From: a virus
Strand: one strand, 5' to 3'
DNA length: 64,000 nucleotides
Virus record (IMG/VR): IMGVR_UViG_3300020424_000002
Location: 62,001 to 126,000 of that record
This document shows positions 33,494 through 42,351 of the stretch, piece after piece (positions within the stretch are counted from its first letter, which is position 1; each line of letters begins with the position of its first letter). Below the pieces are notes generated by a model. The model made no database searches, was not told the origin of the DNA, and saw only the letters and a list, made by a program, of their open reading frames with translations. The translations under genes and the position numbers were made by a program.

Positions 33494-33523
33494 ATTATAC
33501 TAAAATGTGTACCCTAGTGTAAA
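33494..33523 (-). promoter_or_regulatory. Early promoter, GGTACA class
   Basis: TTTACA (33518-33523), 18-bp spacer with GGTACA, TATAAT (33494-33499), minus strand. The -35 overlaps the stop of the gene at 33514-33735. Confidence 0.7.
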
Positions 33524-33735
33524 GGTCTTTCGTCACCATTTACAAAGATGGATACTAAGTCATAATTTCCAATGATGTCAATACCTATACGATATCTGAC
33601 ACTTTGACACATTAAATCCCAACTTGCATCAATATCAGATTTATCAAGTGCAAGTTGCATTTCTTTCGAATTGAGAGGGATGTTGATGAGACGAAAGTCT
33701 CCACCCCTTTGTTGTATTACTATCCCATTTTTCAT
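33514..33735 (-). CDS. Small early protein of unknown function
   Basis: A 73-residue protein from MKNGIVIQQRGGDFRLINIP. The frame extends to 33771, but the extra 12 residues (THRYIFSYNIS) are encoded by the early promoter itself and cannot be translated from its transcript. No domain recognised. Confidence 0.6.
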   Translation of the reverse strand: MKNGIVIQQRGGDFRLINIPLNSKEMQLALDKSDIDASWDLMCQSVRYRIGIDIIGNYDLVSIFVNGDERPLH

Positions 33736-33741
33736 ACTTAT

Positions 33742-33771
33742 ATTATATGAAAAAATGTACCTATGTGTCAA
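33742..33771 (-). promoter_or_regulatory. Early promoter, GGTACA class
   Basis: TTGACA (33766-33771), 18-bp spacer with GGTACA, TATAAT (33742-33747), minus strand; both boxes perfect. The -35 overlaps the stop of the 2OG oxygenase gene. The transcript would begin only a few bases before the ATG at 33735. Confidence 0.8.
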
Positions 33772-34421
33772 TCCCAGTGTGGTGGTTGATTTTCAAAATC
33801 GTGATGAATATTACCAGCTATACAATATCTATCTGTTTTAACTGTTACTGGTTTTACTTGATGAAAACAGTATGCTGGAAAGACTACTAATTGTCCTGTA
33901 TGTGGTGGAATGCTAAGCATGGTTTTCCCCCATTGATGTGTTTTTTCTTGCACATGGTCTGCACACATAGATAAATCCATTTCTATACTACCATCTGGGA
34001 AAGTGCATATTTCTAATGGTTGTGCAATTTCTGGATTTTCAATATATGGATAATAGGTAAAACTTACCAATGCTGGTTCATGAGAATGTGCTGGTGTTAC
34101 ATCGTTTACATTATATTCCATACCCCACACCTGTGAAAATACTGGTAAAAAATCTTTGATTTGTGTCATAAAATTATTCGTAATTTCATATCCAATCCAG
34201 TCTAAAAGGTGTTGCATATGTGAACTATCAAAAGATTTCCAACCTGTGAATTTGGAAACACCAGCATTTATTGTATCGTGGACACCTTGTCCTTTTCCAT
34301 CCATGTCAAGAATGTAATTTACAAGGTGATGATTGATGTCCATAATTTGTTGAGGAGCATCAGTTGTATAGACCTTGGTATTAGTTGATAGGTCTGGTAT
34401 GAAGTTATATGTCCCATCCAT
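33768..34421 (-). CDS. 2OG-Fe(II) oxygenase of the phage/marine type
   Basis: A 217-residue protein from [30 protein letters not shown] near 118-136 carries the first iron ligands. IPPHTGQLVVFPAYCFHQVK near 175-194 carries the distal His, and the following TDRYCIAGNI supplies the Arg for 2-oxoglutarate. This matches the putative 2OG-Fe(II) oxygenase family abundant in marine T4-like phages. The longer frame to 34517 is embedded in the helicase gene. Substrate unknown. Confidence 0.75.
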   Translation of the reverse strand: MDGTYNFIPDLSTNTKVYTTDAPQQIMDINHHLVNYILDMDGKGQGVHDTINAGVSKFTGWKSFDSSHMQHLLDWIGYEITNNFMTQIKDFLPVFSQVWGMEYNVNDVTPAHSHEPALVSFTYYPYIENPEIAQPLEICTFPDGSIEMDLSMCADHVQEKTHQWGKTMLSIPPHTGQLVVFPAYCFHQVKPVTVKTDRYCIAGNIHHDFENQPPHWD

Positions 34422-35790
34422 CGGTTTTTTCTCCAGAGATTCTCTGGCCAGATTCACTTTTATCAAATGCAGGCCCAGAGTCATGTAATTCTTCTGTTGC
34501 AGACTGTTCACAATCATACAACTTCATTCTTGCTCTGTCTACACCTATGATGAATCTTCTGAAATAAGTTGGGTCATTATATCTATTCTTCAATTGTTTG
34601 ACCATGATTTGGTCAAGTTCTTCTAGTTCTTCTGTAGATATTAATGCAACCATTAAGTCAGCAGTTGCTGGTAAACCAAATGATTCGGATGTATCTTCAA
34701 GTCCTATATCTGTAGATGTAAATCCTTGTCTGTTAGTTTGTGTTGCAGTGACAATTGGTAGTTTGAATTCAACTGCAAGTCCTCTCATTTCCTCTGCAAT
34801 ACTCTTAACCATCGTATAAGAGTTTACACTTGAGTTTGCTCTCATTCTTGCAGATGCACAAATGTTTAGATAATCAACATAAATGATATCTGGAATAAAG
34901 TCTTTTTTAAGATTAAGTTCTTGTAGTAAATGTCTAAAATGTCCTGTATGTGCAGACGCAGTAGGATATTCTTTAACGATTAGTTTACCTGTTGTCTTAT
35001 CACGAATAGATTTAACTTTCTTATCATACATATCTTTTGGTAAATTAGAAAGTTCTTGAATAGGTAAGTTCATTAGATTTGCATCGATTCTTTCTGCAAT
35101 CTTTTCTTCACTCATTTCCATGGATATATAAAGTACATTCTTACCCATCATAAGATTGTTGGCTGCACAATGACACATGAATAATGATTTACCAACACCT
35201 GTTCCAGCCATAACAACATTCAAAGTTTTATTTGGTAAACCACCCTTTGTAATCTTGTTCATCATTTCAAGGTCGAATGGTAGTTTGTCTTCTACAGTGT
35301 TGTAGGATATAAATCTATCATCTGCATCCTCGATAAAATCATGACCAATGTGTTGGTCAAAAGAAACTGACAATGCATCTTTTAGAATATCTGGAATCTC
35401 ACCCTTTTCTCTTTTGGATGATTTATCAATAATCTGAATACTTTCCATAACTGCATTATAGATTGCTCTATCTTTACACCACTTCTCAGTTTCATCTACA
35501 AGAAAATCATGTGGTGTTTCTTCACTATTTTCTTTACATGCATTGATTATGTTTTGTGCATTCTTAATCTCTTCATCATTATGACCAGACAAATCATTTA
35601 GTTGAATATTCAAAGCTTCATGAGTAGGACACTCATTATACTTCATAAAGTATTCAGTGATTTGTTTATATACTAATCTTTCTGACCTATCTGTAAAATA
35701 GTCTTCCTCTAGATATGGAAGGACTTTTCTTGTAAAATTATCAGATGTAAAAAGATTTTTTAATATTGATTCTTCAATTCTATTCTGCAA
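34405..35790 (-). CDS. Replicative DNA helicase (T4 gp41, DnaB type)
   Basis: A 461-residue hexameric helicase. An N-terminal helical domain (1-160) precedes the RecA-like motor with Walker A GTGVGKS at 196-202, [15 protein letters not shown] (motif H1a), [12 protein letters not shown] (Walker B) and TATQTNRQG (H3, sensor). [15 protein letters not shown] near the end corresponds to the arginine-finger region. It unwinds the fork with the gp61 primase. It overlaps uvsX by 11 bases. Confidence 0.93.
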   Translation of the reverse strand: MQNRIEESILKNLFTSDNFTRKVLPYLEEDYFTDRSERLVYKQITEYFMKYNECPTHEALNIQLNDLSGHNDEEIKNAQNIINACKENSEETPHDFLVDETEKWCKDRAIYNAVMESIQIIDKSSKREKGEIPDILKDALSVSFDQHIGHDFIEDADDRFISYNTVEDKLPFDLEMMNKITKGGLPNKTLNVVMAGTGVGKSLFMCHCAANNLMMGKNVLYISMEMSEEKIAERIDANLMNLPIQELSNLPKDMYDKKVKSIRDKTTGKLIVKEYPTASAHTGHFRHLLQELNLKKDFIPDIIYVDYLNICASARMRANSSVNSYTMVKSIAEEMRGLAVEFKLPIVTATQTNRQGFTSTDIGLEDTSESFGLPATADLMVALISTEELEELDQIMVKQLKNRYNDPTYFRRFIIGVDRARMKLYDCEQSATEELHDSGPAFDKSESGQRISGEKTDGWDI

Positions 35791-36832
35791 TTACTTCACC
35801 TGTTTCTGTATCAATAACTTCTTCTCTACCATACTTAAACTCTTTTTTTGCACACTCGTTGAGTTGTGTTAAGACTTCTTCTGTAAAGTATTTCTCTGGA
35901 TTATTATTAATAGTTTTACCGAACTGAGTTGTACCATCTGGAAGTTCAATTCTTGTTGATGTCTGTTTAAAGATACCATACTTTAGTGCTAAGTCAAGTA
36001 AACCATAGTATCTATCAAGACCTTTGTCATATGTTAACCTAACATCAACCATTTTGTTTTCCACTGTAAGTCTTGATTTATGATTCTTACAATGAATAAT
36101 ATTACCAATAATCTCTGTTCCATCTTTTTCTTTTTTCTTAGATAGATAAATGATTGAAGAGGCTGCATACTTCAATCCACTACCACCACCCATTTCTTTT
36201 TGTGGGAACATAGAACCAATCACATCATAGGTATGGTTCGTTACTATCATCGGTATTCCTACTTTACCAAGTTTCAAAGTTAACACTCTGAATGTACCCT
36301 TGATAACTTGTGCCTTGGTCATGTCTCTAACATTTTTACCAGACCCAATATCTTCTGTTTCTTTGATTGTAGATAACATACCTAGTGAATCAAGAACAAA
36401 GAAAAGTTTCTCATCACCTTTCTTTCCTTTCTCAAATCCATCGATAATGTTTACAGCTTGAGTTCTAAACTCTTCAATAGTTGTCACTGGAACAAGAAGT
36501 ATTCGACTTGTATCAATACCTCTTTCCTCTAACATTTCTTGAGTCAATGCAGATTCAGACTCAAAGTAAACGACATTACCCTCTGGGTTGTCTTCTAAAA
36601 ACTTTTGTACCATTCCTAATGCAAAGAATGTTTTACCTGTTGCAGACTCACCTGCTAATGCAGTTATCTTATTAGATGGGATACCACGATAGATATCACC
36701 ACTTACTAATGCATTAAAAATATAAGAACCTGTATCGATATAACCATCAACATCACCTGCTACGATTCCATCGGATACAACTCCTGCTAACTCATTACCA
36801 CTTGCTTTTGCAAGGTCTTTTAATAAATCCAT
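35780..36832 (-). CDS. uvsX: UvsX recombinase (RecA family)
   Basis: A 350-residue strand-exchange protein. Walker A GESATGKT is at 61-68, Walker [11 protein letters not shown] near 144, and [20 protein letters not shown] with [19 protein letters not shown] form the DNA-binding loop region. T4 UvsX is 391 residues. It drives recombination-dependent replication and repair, and shares a transcript with the helicase from the promoter at 36858-36885. Confidence 0.93.
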   Translation of the reverse strand: MDLLKDLAKASGNELAGVVSDGIVAGDVDGYIDTGSYIFNALVSGDIYRGIPSNKITALAGESATGKTFFALGMVQKFLEDNPEGNVVYFESESALTQEMLEERGIDTSRILLVPVTTIEEFRTQAVNIIDGFEKGKKGDEKLFFVLDSLGMLSTIKETEDIGSGKNVRDMTKAQVIKGTFRVLTLKLGKVGIPMIVTNHTYDVIGSMFPQKEMGGGSGLKYAASSIIYLSKKKEKDGTEIIGNIIHCKNHKSRLTVENKMVDVRLTYDKGLDRYYGLLDLALKYGIFKQTSTRIELPDGTTQFGKTINNNPEKYFTEEVLTQLNECAKKEFKYGREEVIDTETGEVIAE

Positions 36833-36857
36833 AATATATTCCTCGACTTGTTATACT

Positions 36858-36885
36858 ATTATACTATCAATCTCTATTCTGTCAA
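36858..36885 (-). promoter_or_regulatory. Early/middle promoter, 16-bp-spacer class, for uvsX
   Basis: TTGACA (36880-36885) and TATAAT (36858-36863) on the minus strand, 16 bp apart, without the GGTACA element. It overlaps the DNA polymerase stop and serves uvsX and gp41. Confidence 0.7.
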
Positions 36886-39362
36886 CTGAAAAAATTTTCT
36901 AGGGATGATACTGGTTCAGTTGACCACCCTATTTTTTCAAGTATTAGTTTTAGAGGTTCAATGAATGATTTGTCAAATTGCAAATCATAATCTATGTAAG
37001 GATGAAGTTCAAACTCTCTAGGTAAAGTATTGATAAATCCTATGACATTCTCTTTGATTGGATTTGGTATTTTTAAATATAAAAACTTCATATGTTCTCC
37101 ACTTGAAATGCTTTCATATTTCATTCCTATATCTTTTTTACCCAGATAATGATTATATAATAAAGATGCTCTGACATGCATAGGTGTAGATTTTTTGTAT
37201 ATGGTTACTGCATTTTCATATTCATTAATACCATTAACTCTTCTAGGGAATGCAATATCATTTGGTTCTAATCCTTTAAATTCTTTTCTTGCATCATCTA
37301 CAAATTCATGTACAAGTTTTTCATCACCTTTCATGACAACCTTCAATGCATCCTCTAGTTTATCACGAACCCATGCTGGTGTTGACGACTTTGCAGTTTC
37401 AATACCCATCATTTTAAGTTTAGGTTCGTGCAGTCTTACACCTTCATTATCATGTACATTGAGAATGTATCTTTTCTTTGCAGTCCAGATTGCTTTGTCA
37501 GCAATTACTTCACGACCCATGACCATCTTGTTTTGATATGCATTTGTATAATCTGCAAGCTCTTGATAACATTTATTAATAACATCTTGCATTTTACCCT
37601 TTGCAACTTGGTCAAGAAAATCTATAGGGTTTTTTGGTTGAACACTCTTGATTAGTTCATCAAATCTTACATAAATTGAATCTGTATCAATTGCAACAAC
37701 ATAATCATCTTCTGTATTTAAAATGGTATTTAAGTACTTGTTAACAGCCTTTTCGACCCATTTAATTGCTAGTTGACCACTACTTGTTACTGCTTCTGCA
37801 TTTGATAACTCAAAGTATCTAAACCACTCATTACCAATTGCACCATAGGCACTGTTCAAAGAAATCTTACGAACCATCTGGTTGTTATATGCAATTGCAA
37901 TCTTTCTGTTCAATTCTTGTTTTAGTTTAGGGTCATCTGTAGACTCAAACTCTTTCTGGTGTTCAATCATCTTATTCTTCCACAACACCCTTTCATCATA
38001 TAAGTTTTCTAGAATCTCTGGAAGAAATCCTTGTTTTCTTTTACTAAATCTTGCACCATTTGGTGTAGTTGCATAATGACTTTGTATGTCCAGTTCTTTG
38101 TCTAACATTTTATCAACTGATAAACTCATATCAGAAGATTCTACAGCAGTTTCTGGGCTGATATTGTATTGCATAATTAAATGTGGATATAGACTATTTA
38201 AGTCAAAAGATACTACCCACTCATGCATTCCTACTTGAGGTTCTTTAACATATGCACCCATGAACTTTTGTTTTTTGGGTTGTCCAGTTCTAGATGGTGG
38301 AACAATAATGTTCTGTTGTCTTAAACGATTGAAGATTAAAATATCCCAGTATCTTACTTGTCTGAATGCATCAAGATAATTACACTTTGCAGAATATGAC
38401 ATTGCAAGTAGTAATCCCATTAATCCTAGTTTATCTTCAAGTTCCTCTACCAAAGTCACATCACGAACATTATACTCTAGAAACTTTTGATAATCTTTTC
38501 TATAGAATAGATGCATTGCACCAAACTCTTCGTAATTGATTTTACCTTTACCAAGTTCTATCTGACAAATGTTTTCTAGTTTGTAACTATCTCGTCTTTT
38601 AAAAGTAAACTTTTGATAAAGTTGTAAGTAATCTACAACTTCAATACCTGTTAGTGTATATGCTTGTTGTTTCTTATTGAATGTATCCCACTCACGAACT
38701 GTGGTTATATTCCATGGAGATAGTTGGTCTGCAATTGTAGAACCAAATAACTTGTTGATTCTATTATAAAGATAAGTGATATCAAACTGGTCAACATTCC
38801 AACCAGTTATAATGTCTGGATAATTTTTTTTGTATTCTTCTAGGAAAGTTTTAAGAAGTTGTTTTTCATTTCGACAATGAAAGTATTTTATCGTTGGGTC
38901 ATTGTGTTCCCATACTTGTGTTCCGAACACATACTTGGTATCTTGTCCAAAAAACTTATATGTAATTGCATTAATTTCTTCTGCAGCTTCTGTAGGTTCT
39001 GGAAATCCATCTTCACACTCACACTCAATATCAAGATTCATAATACGAATGTGTCTCATCATCCATTCAATTTCTTGAGGGAAATACTCTGCAATATAAG
39101 CGTAAGGATGTCTTTCTATTCCATGAATATCGAACCCTTCTACATCTTTCCATTTCTCACGAAACTGTCTTGCTTGTGCAATGGAAGTAAATTTTTTGGG
39201 TTCTAGGTTTTTACCTTTGATACTTCTGAATGAAGAATCTTTATTTGTTGGAACATAGAAAGTAGGTTTGTATTGTACTTGTTTTTGAATATACTCCCCA
39301 TCCTTGAACTCACGAACAAGGATTAGGTTTCTATGTTGATAAACATTTGTGTAAAAGTGCAT
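36882..39362 (-). CDS. DNA polymerase, family B (T4 gp43)
   Basis: An 826-residue replicative polymerase. The 3'-5' exonuclease begins with NLDIECECEDG (Asp111, Glu113), and NVDQFDITYLYNR is Exo II. Polymerase motif A is SFDLNSLYPHLIMQYN, motif B KISLNSAYGAIGN and motif C AIDTDSIYVRF. T4 gp43 is 898 residues. In T4, regA and the clamp genes lie next to it; here they are 10 kb away, separated by the lysozyme and curli blocks. Confidence 0.95.
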   Translation of the reverse strand: MHFYTNVYQHRNLILVREFKDGEYIQKQVQYKPTFYVPTNKDSSFRSIKGKNLEPKKFTSIAQARQFREKWKDVEGFDIHGIERHPYAYIAEYFPQEIEWMMRHIRIMNLDIECECEDGFPEPTEAAEEINAITYKFFGQDTKYVFGTQVWEHNDPTIKYFHCRNEKQLLKTFLEEYKKNYPDIITGWNVDQFDITYLYNRINKLFGSTIADQLSPWNITTVREWDTFNKKQQAYTLTGIEVVDYLQLYQKFTFKRRDSYKLENICQIELGKGKINYEEFGAMHLFYRKDYQKFLEYNVRDVTLVEELEDKLGLMGLLLAMSYSAKCNYLDAFRQVRYWDILIFNRLRQQNIIVPPSRTGQPKKQKFMGAYVKEPQVGMHEWVVSFDLNSLYPHLIMQYNISPETAVESSDMSLSVDKMLDKELDIQSHYATTPNGARFSKRKQGFLPEILENLYDERVLWKNKMIEHQKEFESTDDPKLKQELNRKIAIAYNNQMVRKISLNSAYGAIGNEWFRYFELSNAEAVTSSGQLAIKWVEKAVNKYLNTILNTEDDYVVAIDTDSIYVRFDELIKSVQPKNPIDFLDQVAKGKMQDVINKCYQELADYTNAYQNKMVMGREVIADKAIWTAKKRYILNVHDNEGVRLHEPKLKMMGIETAKSSTPAWVRDKLEDALKVVMKGDEKLVHEFVDDARKEFKGLEPNDIAFPRRVNGINEYENAVTIYKKSTPMHVRASLLYNHYLGKKDIGMKYESISSGEHMKFLYLKIPNPIKENVIGFINTLPREFELHPYIDYDLQFDKSFIEPLKLILEKIGWSTEPVSSLENFFS

Positions 39363-39368
39363 ATATCT

Positions 39369-39397
39369 AGTATACTACTAGTTTTAGTTTTCGTCAA
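39369..39397 (-). promoter_or_regulatory. Early/middle promoter for DNA polymerase
   Basis: TTGACG (39392-39397), 17-bp spacer, TATACT (39369-39374), minus strand, at the end of the 76-residue gene. The -10 is flanked by CTAG repeats (ACTAGTAGTATACTAG) like those at 17083. Confidence 0.6.
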
Positions 39398-39614
39398 TCT
39401 GAATTGAGTTGTGGTCATTGAAATGTTTTTTCAATGTATTGATATTGTCTTCAGCCTCAGATATTTTTTGTATTTGAGAATGAATTGCATCGATAACATC
39501 TGGATGTTCTCCGATACCAGCTGGGTTATGTAAATAGATATCTACATTTGCTTTTGCCTCTGCAATATGTCCTTTATACTTTTGATATAATGCTTGTACT
39601 ATTGGGTCTTTCAT
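39384..39614 (-). CDS. Small conserved phage protein, helical
   Basis: A 76-residue, mostly helical protein (IVQALYQKYKGHIAEAKANV; IDAIHSQIQKISEAEDNINT). Similar genes sit upstream of DNA polymerase in T4-like marine phages as I recall. Role unknown; one-base overlap with the gene upstream. Confidence 0.6.
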   Translation of the reverse strand: MKDPIVQALYQKYKGHIAEAKANVDIYLHNPAGIGEHPDVIDAIHSQIQKISEAEDNINTLKKHFNDHNSIQIDEN

Positions 39615-39913
39615 TATGTTACTATTTGTGGGGTTGGTGGTGTAATTACTCCACCTGTTATTGATTCGTATTGATTACGAAGTTTTTGTTCTGGTTCTGC
39701 TGTAAAAACAATATTTTTATAGTTAACCATAATCTCCTCATTGTCTGCCATTGCACCATAAGGAACTAACTGTATGTTAAATCCTTTCTCAGTTTGAGAC
39801 ATGAGTATACCTAAAGGTTTCTTTAGTTTAACCTCTGTATCATATTTTGAGTTTTCTATAAACTCTGATACGAGTTCTTCACCTGTAACTAATTTCAAAT
39901 ATTTTATATTCAT
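39614..39913 (-). CDS. Sm/LSm-like small protein
   Basis: A 99-residue beta-rich protein. YLKLVTGEELVSEFIEN and VKLKKPLGILMSQ resemble the first strands of LSm-like folds that are frequent in marine phages. The C-terminus is proline-rich. RNA binding is plausible but inferred from fold impression only. Confidence 0.5.
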   Translation of the reverse strand: MNIKYLKLVTGEELVSEFIENSKYDTEVKLKKPLGILMSQTEKGFNIQLVPYGAMADNEEIMVNYKNIVFTAEPEQKLRNQYESITGGVITPPTPQIVT

Positions 39914-40359
39914 ACTTCCTCTAACATTGTCATCAATCGTTCTGCACGATTAGTGACTTGGTTGTACCATCTAGAATCTCTTCCTTCTACTGCAGCTTGT
40001 TTCCAATCATTTCTTTCGATTGCAGCTTTGAAGTTTTTAAATTTAGATAGTCTTGTCATACCCATGTTAAAGGTCATATTAACTAAAACTCTTTGAACCT
40101 CATCTGGATAATTTTCTAAATCTGGATAAAGTTTTCCACATTCTTCTACATGTTCTGCATAGTCATGTTCCCATACTTCATCCACTCTTTCTTGGGACAC
40201 TGGTGTCCCTACTGGTTGACCTTTCTCTGGGTCATCATCTTTTACTAGATGTCCTATTCCAAAGGTTGCATAACCTAAATGGTCGTTATAAATCTCATAT
40301 ACAACACCTTCGTCTCGTATAATTTCTTCTTTTAGTTTACTTGGATTCTTGATGTTCAT
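39910..40359 (-). CDS. Phage lysozyme, T4 E-type (GH24)
   Basis: A 149-residue muramidase from MNIKNPSKLKEEI. RDEGVVYEIYNDHLGYATFGIGH holds the catalytic Glu, Asp and Thr triad with GH24 spacing. NMTFNMGMTRLSKFKNF and WYNQVTNRAERLMTML are the C-terminal family segments. No signal peptide is seen, so a holin is needed to reach the wall. A longer frame to 40446 is embedded in the upstream gene. Confidence 0.9.
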   Translation of the reverse strand: MNIKNPSKLKEEIIRDEGVVYEIYNDHLGYATFGIGHLVKDDDPEKGQPVGTPVSQERVDEVWEHDYAEHVEECGKLYPDLENYPDEVQRVLVNMTFNMGMTRLSKFKNFKAAIERNDWKQAAVEGRDSRWYNQVTNRAERLMTMLEEV

Positions 40360-40648
40360 CTTTGAGTAACTCCACGGCTTTATCACCTTGTTCTTTAAGC
40401 AGTTCAATAAGAATATCACCCATGATTTGATTGAATCCCTTATCATCTGATATGGTTTCTTTCATTGAGTCTGGACACTTACGAACTGCTCTAGTAAAAT
40501 TAATTGTTGGTGGTTCATCATCTTCTACTGGTAGAAATTGAACTTCACCATAGGTATATATGACTCCTTCATATTTACCCTCAGTAATTTCTATACCATT
40601 CTCACCATCTTTTGCATTGACGACAAGTTTGTATTTTGGTACAGACAT
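40337..40648 (-). CDS. Conserved phage protein of unknown function
   Basis: A 103-residue acidic protein. The N-terminal half is beta-rich (YKLVVNAKDGENGIEITEGK; GVIYTYGEVQFLPVEDD), the C-terminal half helical (IMGDILIELLKEQGDKAVEL). No family recognised. Overlaps lysozyme by 23 bases. Confidence 0.55.
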   Translation of the reverse strand: MSVPKYKLVVNAKDGENGIEITEGKYEGVIYTYGEVQFLPVEDDEPPTINFTRAVRKCPDSMKETISDDKGFNQIMGDILIELLKEQGDKAVELLKDEHQESK

Positions 40649-40908
40649 TACTGTGCTTTGTAAACTTGGTTTACGATTTTAGATTTAACTTCTCTAGAGT
40701 TAACCTTAACACCAAGTTCATTTCCTTTTTCAACCAATTGTGCTTTGGTAAGTGCAGTTAGTCTTGCTTTAGAGAGTTTCGCTGGTTTTGTTTCTACTAC
40801 TGGTGGTTCACCAACGATATTATCTGCTTGTTTAATACCTTGATAAACAATACCAATAACAATACCTAGGACACCAAGTCCTATTATATAATCAACAATA
40901 TTTTCCAT
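40648..40908 (-). CDS. Membrane-anchored protein with SAP/Rho-N-like domain
   Basis: An 86-residue protein. An N-terminal membrane helix (IIGLGVLGIVIGIVYQGI) is followed by a linker and a LTKAQLVEKGNELGVKVNSR segment typical of SAP or Rho-N helix-extended-loop-helix domains that bind nucleic acids. It might tether DNA or RNA to the membrane. Confidence 0.6.
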   Translation of the reverse strand: MENIVDYIIGLGVLGIVIGIVYQGIKQADNIVGEPPVVETKPAKLSKARLTALTKAQLVEKGNELGVKVNSREVKSKIVNQVYKAQ

Positions 40909-41459
40909 TATTTATCCTCGTCTTCATTATTAATAAAATTCAAACCAAAGTGGGTTTTTACTTCTTCTAAAAACACCTCTGGTTTACTCTTTTCGTATGG
41001 GTCTGTTTGACAATTATCTTGTAGATTAGGTTCAATGTTCATTATTTCGACTGTTCCATCGGAAACTAACATTGCATATCTCCAAGACCTTAACCCAAAA
41101 CCTAGATTTTCTTTTTTAACAAGAAGACCTAGTTGTCTTGCAAGTTCTCCATTACCATCTGGTAAAGGTTTTACTTTCTCGATACCTTGTTGTTCGAACC
41201 ATGCATTCATAACGAATGTATCGTTTACAGATGTGCAGTAAACTTCGTCAACACCAGATTCTATGAACTGGTCATACATTTCTTCGAAGGTAGGTAATTG
41301 GAAGGTTGAACATGTTGGTGTAAATGCGCCAGGCAATCCAAACACCACGATAGTCTTATCTTCCATTAGACTATCTAAACTGACCTCATCCCAGTCACCA
41401 TCCTTTCTCATTTGAAATCGGACATCGTGAAGGTCATTTAAATTTCCTTTATTTAACAT
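40908..41459 (-). CDS. Peroxiredoxin (Prx5/AhpE-like)
   Basis: A 183-residue thioredoxin-fold peroxidase. VVFGLPGAFTPTCSTFQLP near 38-56 carries the peroxidatic Cys in the PxxxTxxC motif, and the conserved Arg lies in LRSWRYAML. It would reduce H2O2 or alkyl peroxides with glutaredoxin or thioredoxin. Both an early promoter (41494-41521) and a late promoter (41478-41485) precede it. Confidence 0.88.
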   Translation of the reverse strand: MLNKGNLNDLHDVRFQMRKDGDWDEVSLDSLMEDKTIVVFGLPGAFTPTCSTFQLPTFEEMYDQFIESGVDEVYCTSVNDTFVMNAWFEQQGIEKVKPLPDGNGELARQLGLLVKKENLGFGLRSWRYAMLVSDGTVEIMNIEPNLQDNCQTDPYEKSKPEVFLEEVKTHFGLNFINNEDEDK

Positions 41460-41477
41460 AATATAATCCTATAAAAA

Positions 41478-41485
41478 TATTTATA
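41478..41485 (-). promoter_or_regulatory. T4-like late promoter
   Basis: TATAAATA on the minus strand, 18 bases before the ATG of peroxiredoxin at 41459, with AGGA between. It lies just downstream of an early promoter, so this operon, including lysozyme, can be read early and late. Confidence 0.65.
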
Positions 41486-41493
41486 CTATATTT

Positions 41494-41521
41494 AGTATAC
41501 CACGAGACTGGGATGTGTCAA
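41494..41521 (-). promoter_or_regulatory. Early/middle promoter, 16-bp-spacer class
   Basis: TTGACA (41516-41521) and TATACT (41494-41499), 16 bp apart, minus strand, between the Hsp20 stop and peroxiredoxin. Confidence 0.55.
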
Positions 41522-41532
41522 CCTTTTATTTA

Positions 41533-42027
41533 CTAAAATCCTCTACCATGTTCTGTTAAGAACTCTTTAGGTAATTTCTTAGTTCCAATAGAAACCTTTC
41601 TAGGTTTCTTTTCTTCTGGAATAATTTTAGTAATAGGAATACCAAGAATACCATCTTGTATAGATGCAGAACCAACTTCTACATCATCTGCAAGAATAAA
41701 TTTTCTTGACCATTTCCTAGCTGCAATACCAGTATGAACTGCATGACCATTTCCAACTCTTTCTGGATTTGGATTCTCTTTATCACCAACGACTTTTAGT
41801 TCATTTTCTTGAACTGTAATGTCGATATGGTCTTTACCGAATCCAGCACATGCAATCTCGATAACGAAGTGTTCGTCATCAATTTTTGTGATATTATAAG
41901 GTGGGTATGATTGACTATTGTTTCTTTGAACATCATCTATTCTTCGAAAGAAGTCATCCACACCAATTGAGAATGGACTTGTCAGTCTTAACATTTCCTG
42001 TAAGTCCAGCGTAGATAATTTTACCAT
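41533..42027 (-). CDS. Small heat-shock protein (Hsp20/IbpA-like)
   Basis: A 164-residue protein. The alpha-crystallin domain spans about 45-140: PYNITKIDDEHFVIEIACAG, KWSRKFILADDVEV and the C-terminal signature QDGILGIPITKIIPE. A perfect AGGAGG precedes the ATG. Hsp20 chaperones are common in marine T4-like phages and probably hold folding intermediates during virion assembly. Confidence 0.9.
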   Translation of the reverse strand: MVKLSTLDLQEMLRLTSPFSIGVDDFFRRIDDVQRNNSQSYPPYNITKIDDEHFVIEIACAGFGKDHIDITVQENELKVVGDKENPNPERVGNGHAVHTGIAARKWSRKFILADDVEVGSASIQDGILGIPITKIIPEEKKPRKVSIGTKKLPKEFLTEHGRGF

Positions 42028-42104
42028 TTTTGCCTCCTGTATTTAGCAAGGTTAAATTGTATTTGGAATCTCCCAATGAGCATTCCTATTAATATATATA
42101 AGGA

Positions 42105-42281
42105 TTAATCTTTAGATTTCAAGTATTTTTCAACAATTTCTTTAATTTTATCTAATTTATACCATAAACTAGAGTAAACTTCTATTTTATTGTCTGGATA
42201 TTCTACAATATATCGTTTATATCCAAATATCCTCTCTGAGAAGATTCTGACATCTCCATAACTTTCTTCTAATAATCTCAT
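42105..42281 (-). CDS. Small protein of unknown function
   Basis: A 58-residue protein (MRLLEESYGDVRIFSERIFG; then YIVEYPDNKIEVYSSLW), alpha/beta and charged. It lies directly behind its own promoter (42290-42317), without a clear Shine-Dalgarno sequence. No family recognised. Confidence 0.5.
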   Translation of the reverse strand: MRLLEESYGDVRIFSERIFGYKRYIVEYPDNKIEVYSSLWYKLDKIKEIVEKYLKSKD

Positions 42282-42289
42282 ATATATCC

Positions 42290-42317
42290 ATTATCTCATA
42301 AAACTTGTATTTGTCAA
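42290..42317 (-). promoter_or_regulatory. Early/middle promoter, 16-bp-spacer class
   Basis: TTGACA (42312-42317) continuing as AATAC, 16-bp spacer, GATAAT (42290-42295), minus strand. It shares TTGACAAATAC with the promoters at 12586 and 57841. It serves the 58-residue gene and possibly Hsp20. Confidence 0.55.
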
Positions 42318-42351
42318 CTAAAAGTTAAAGAGTATTATATCACTTTTGATA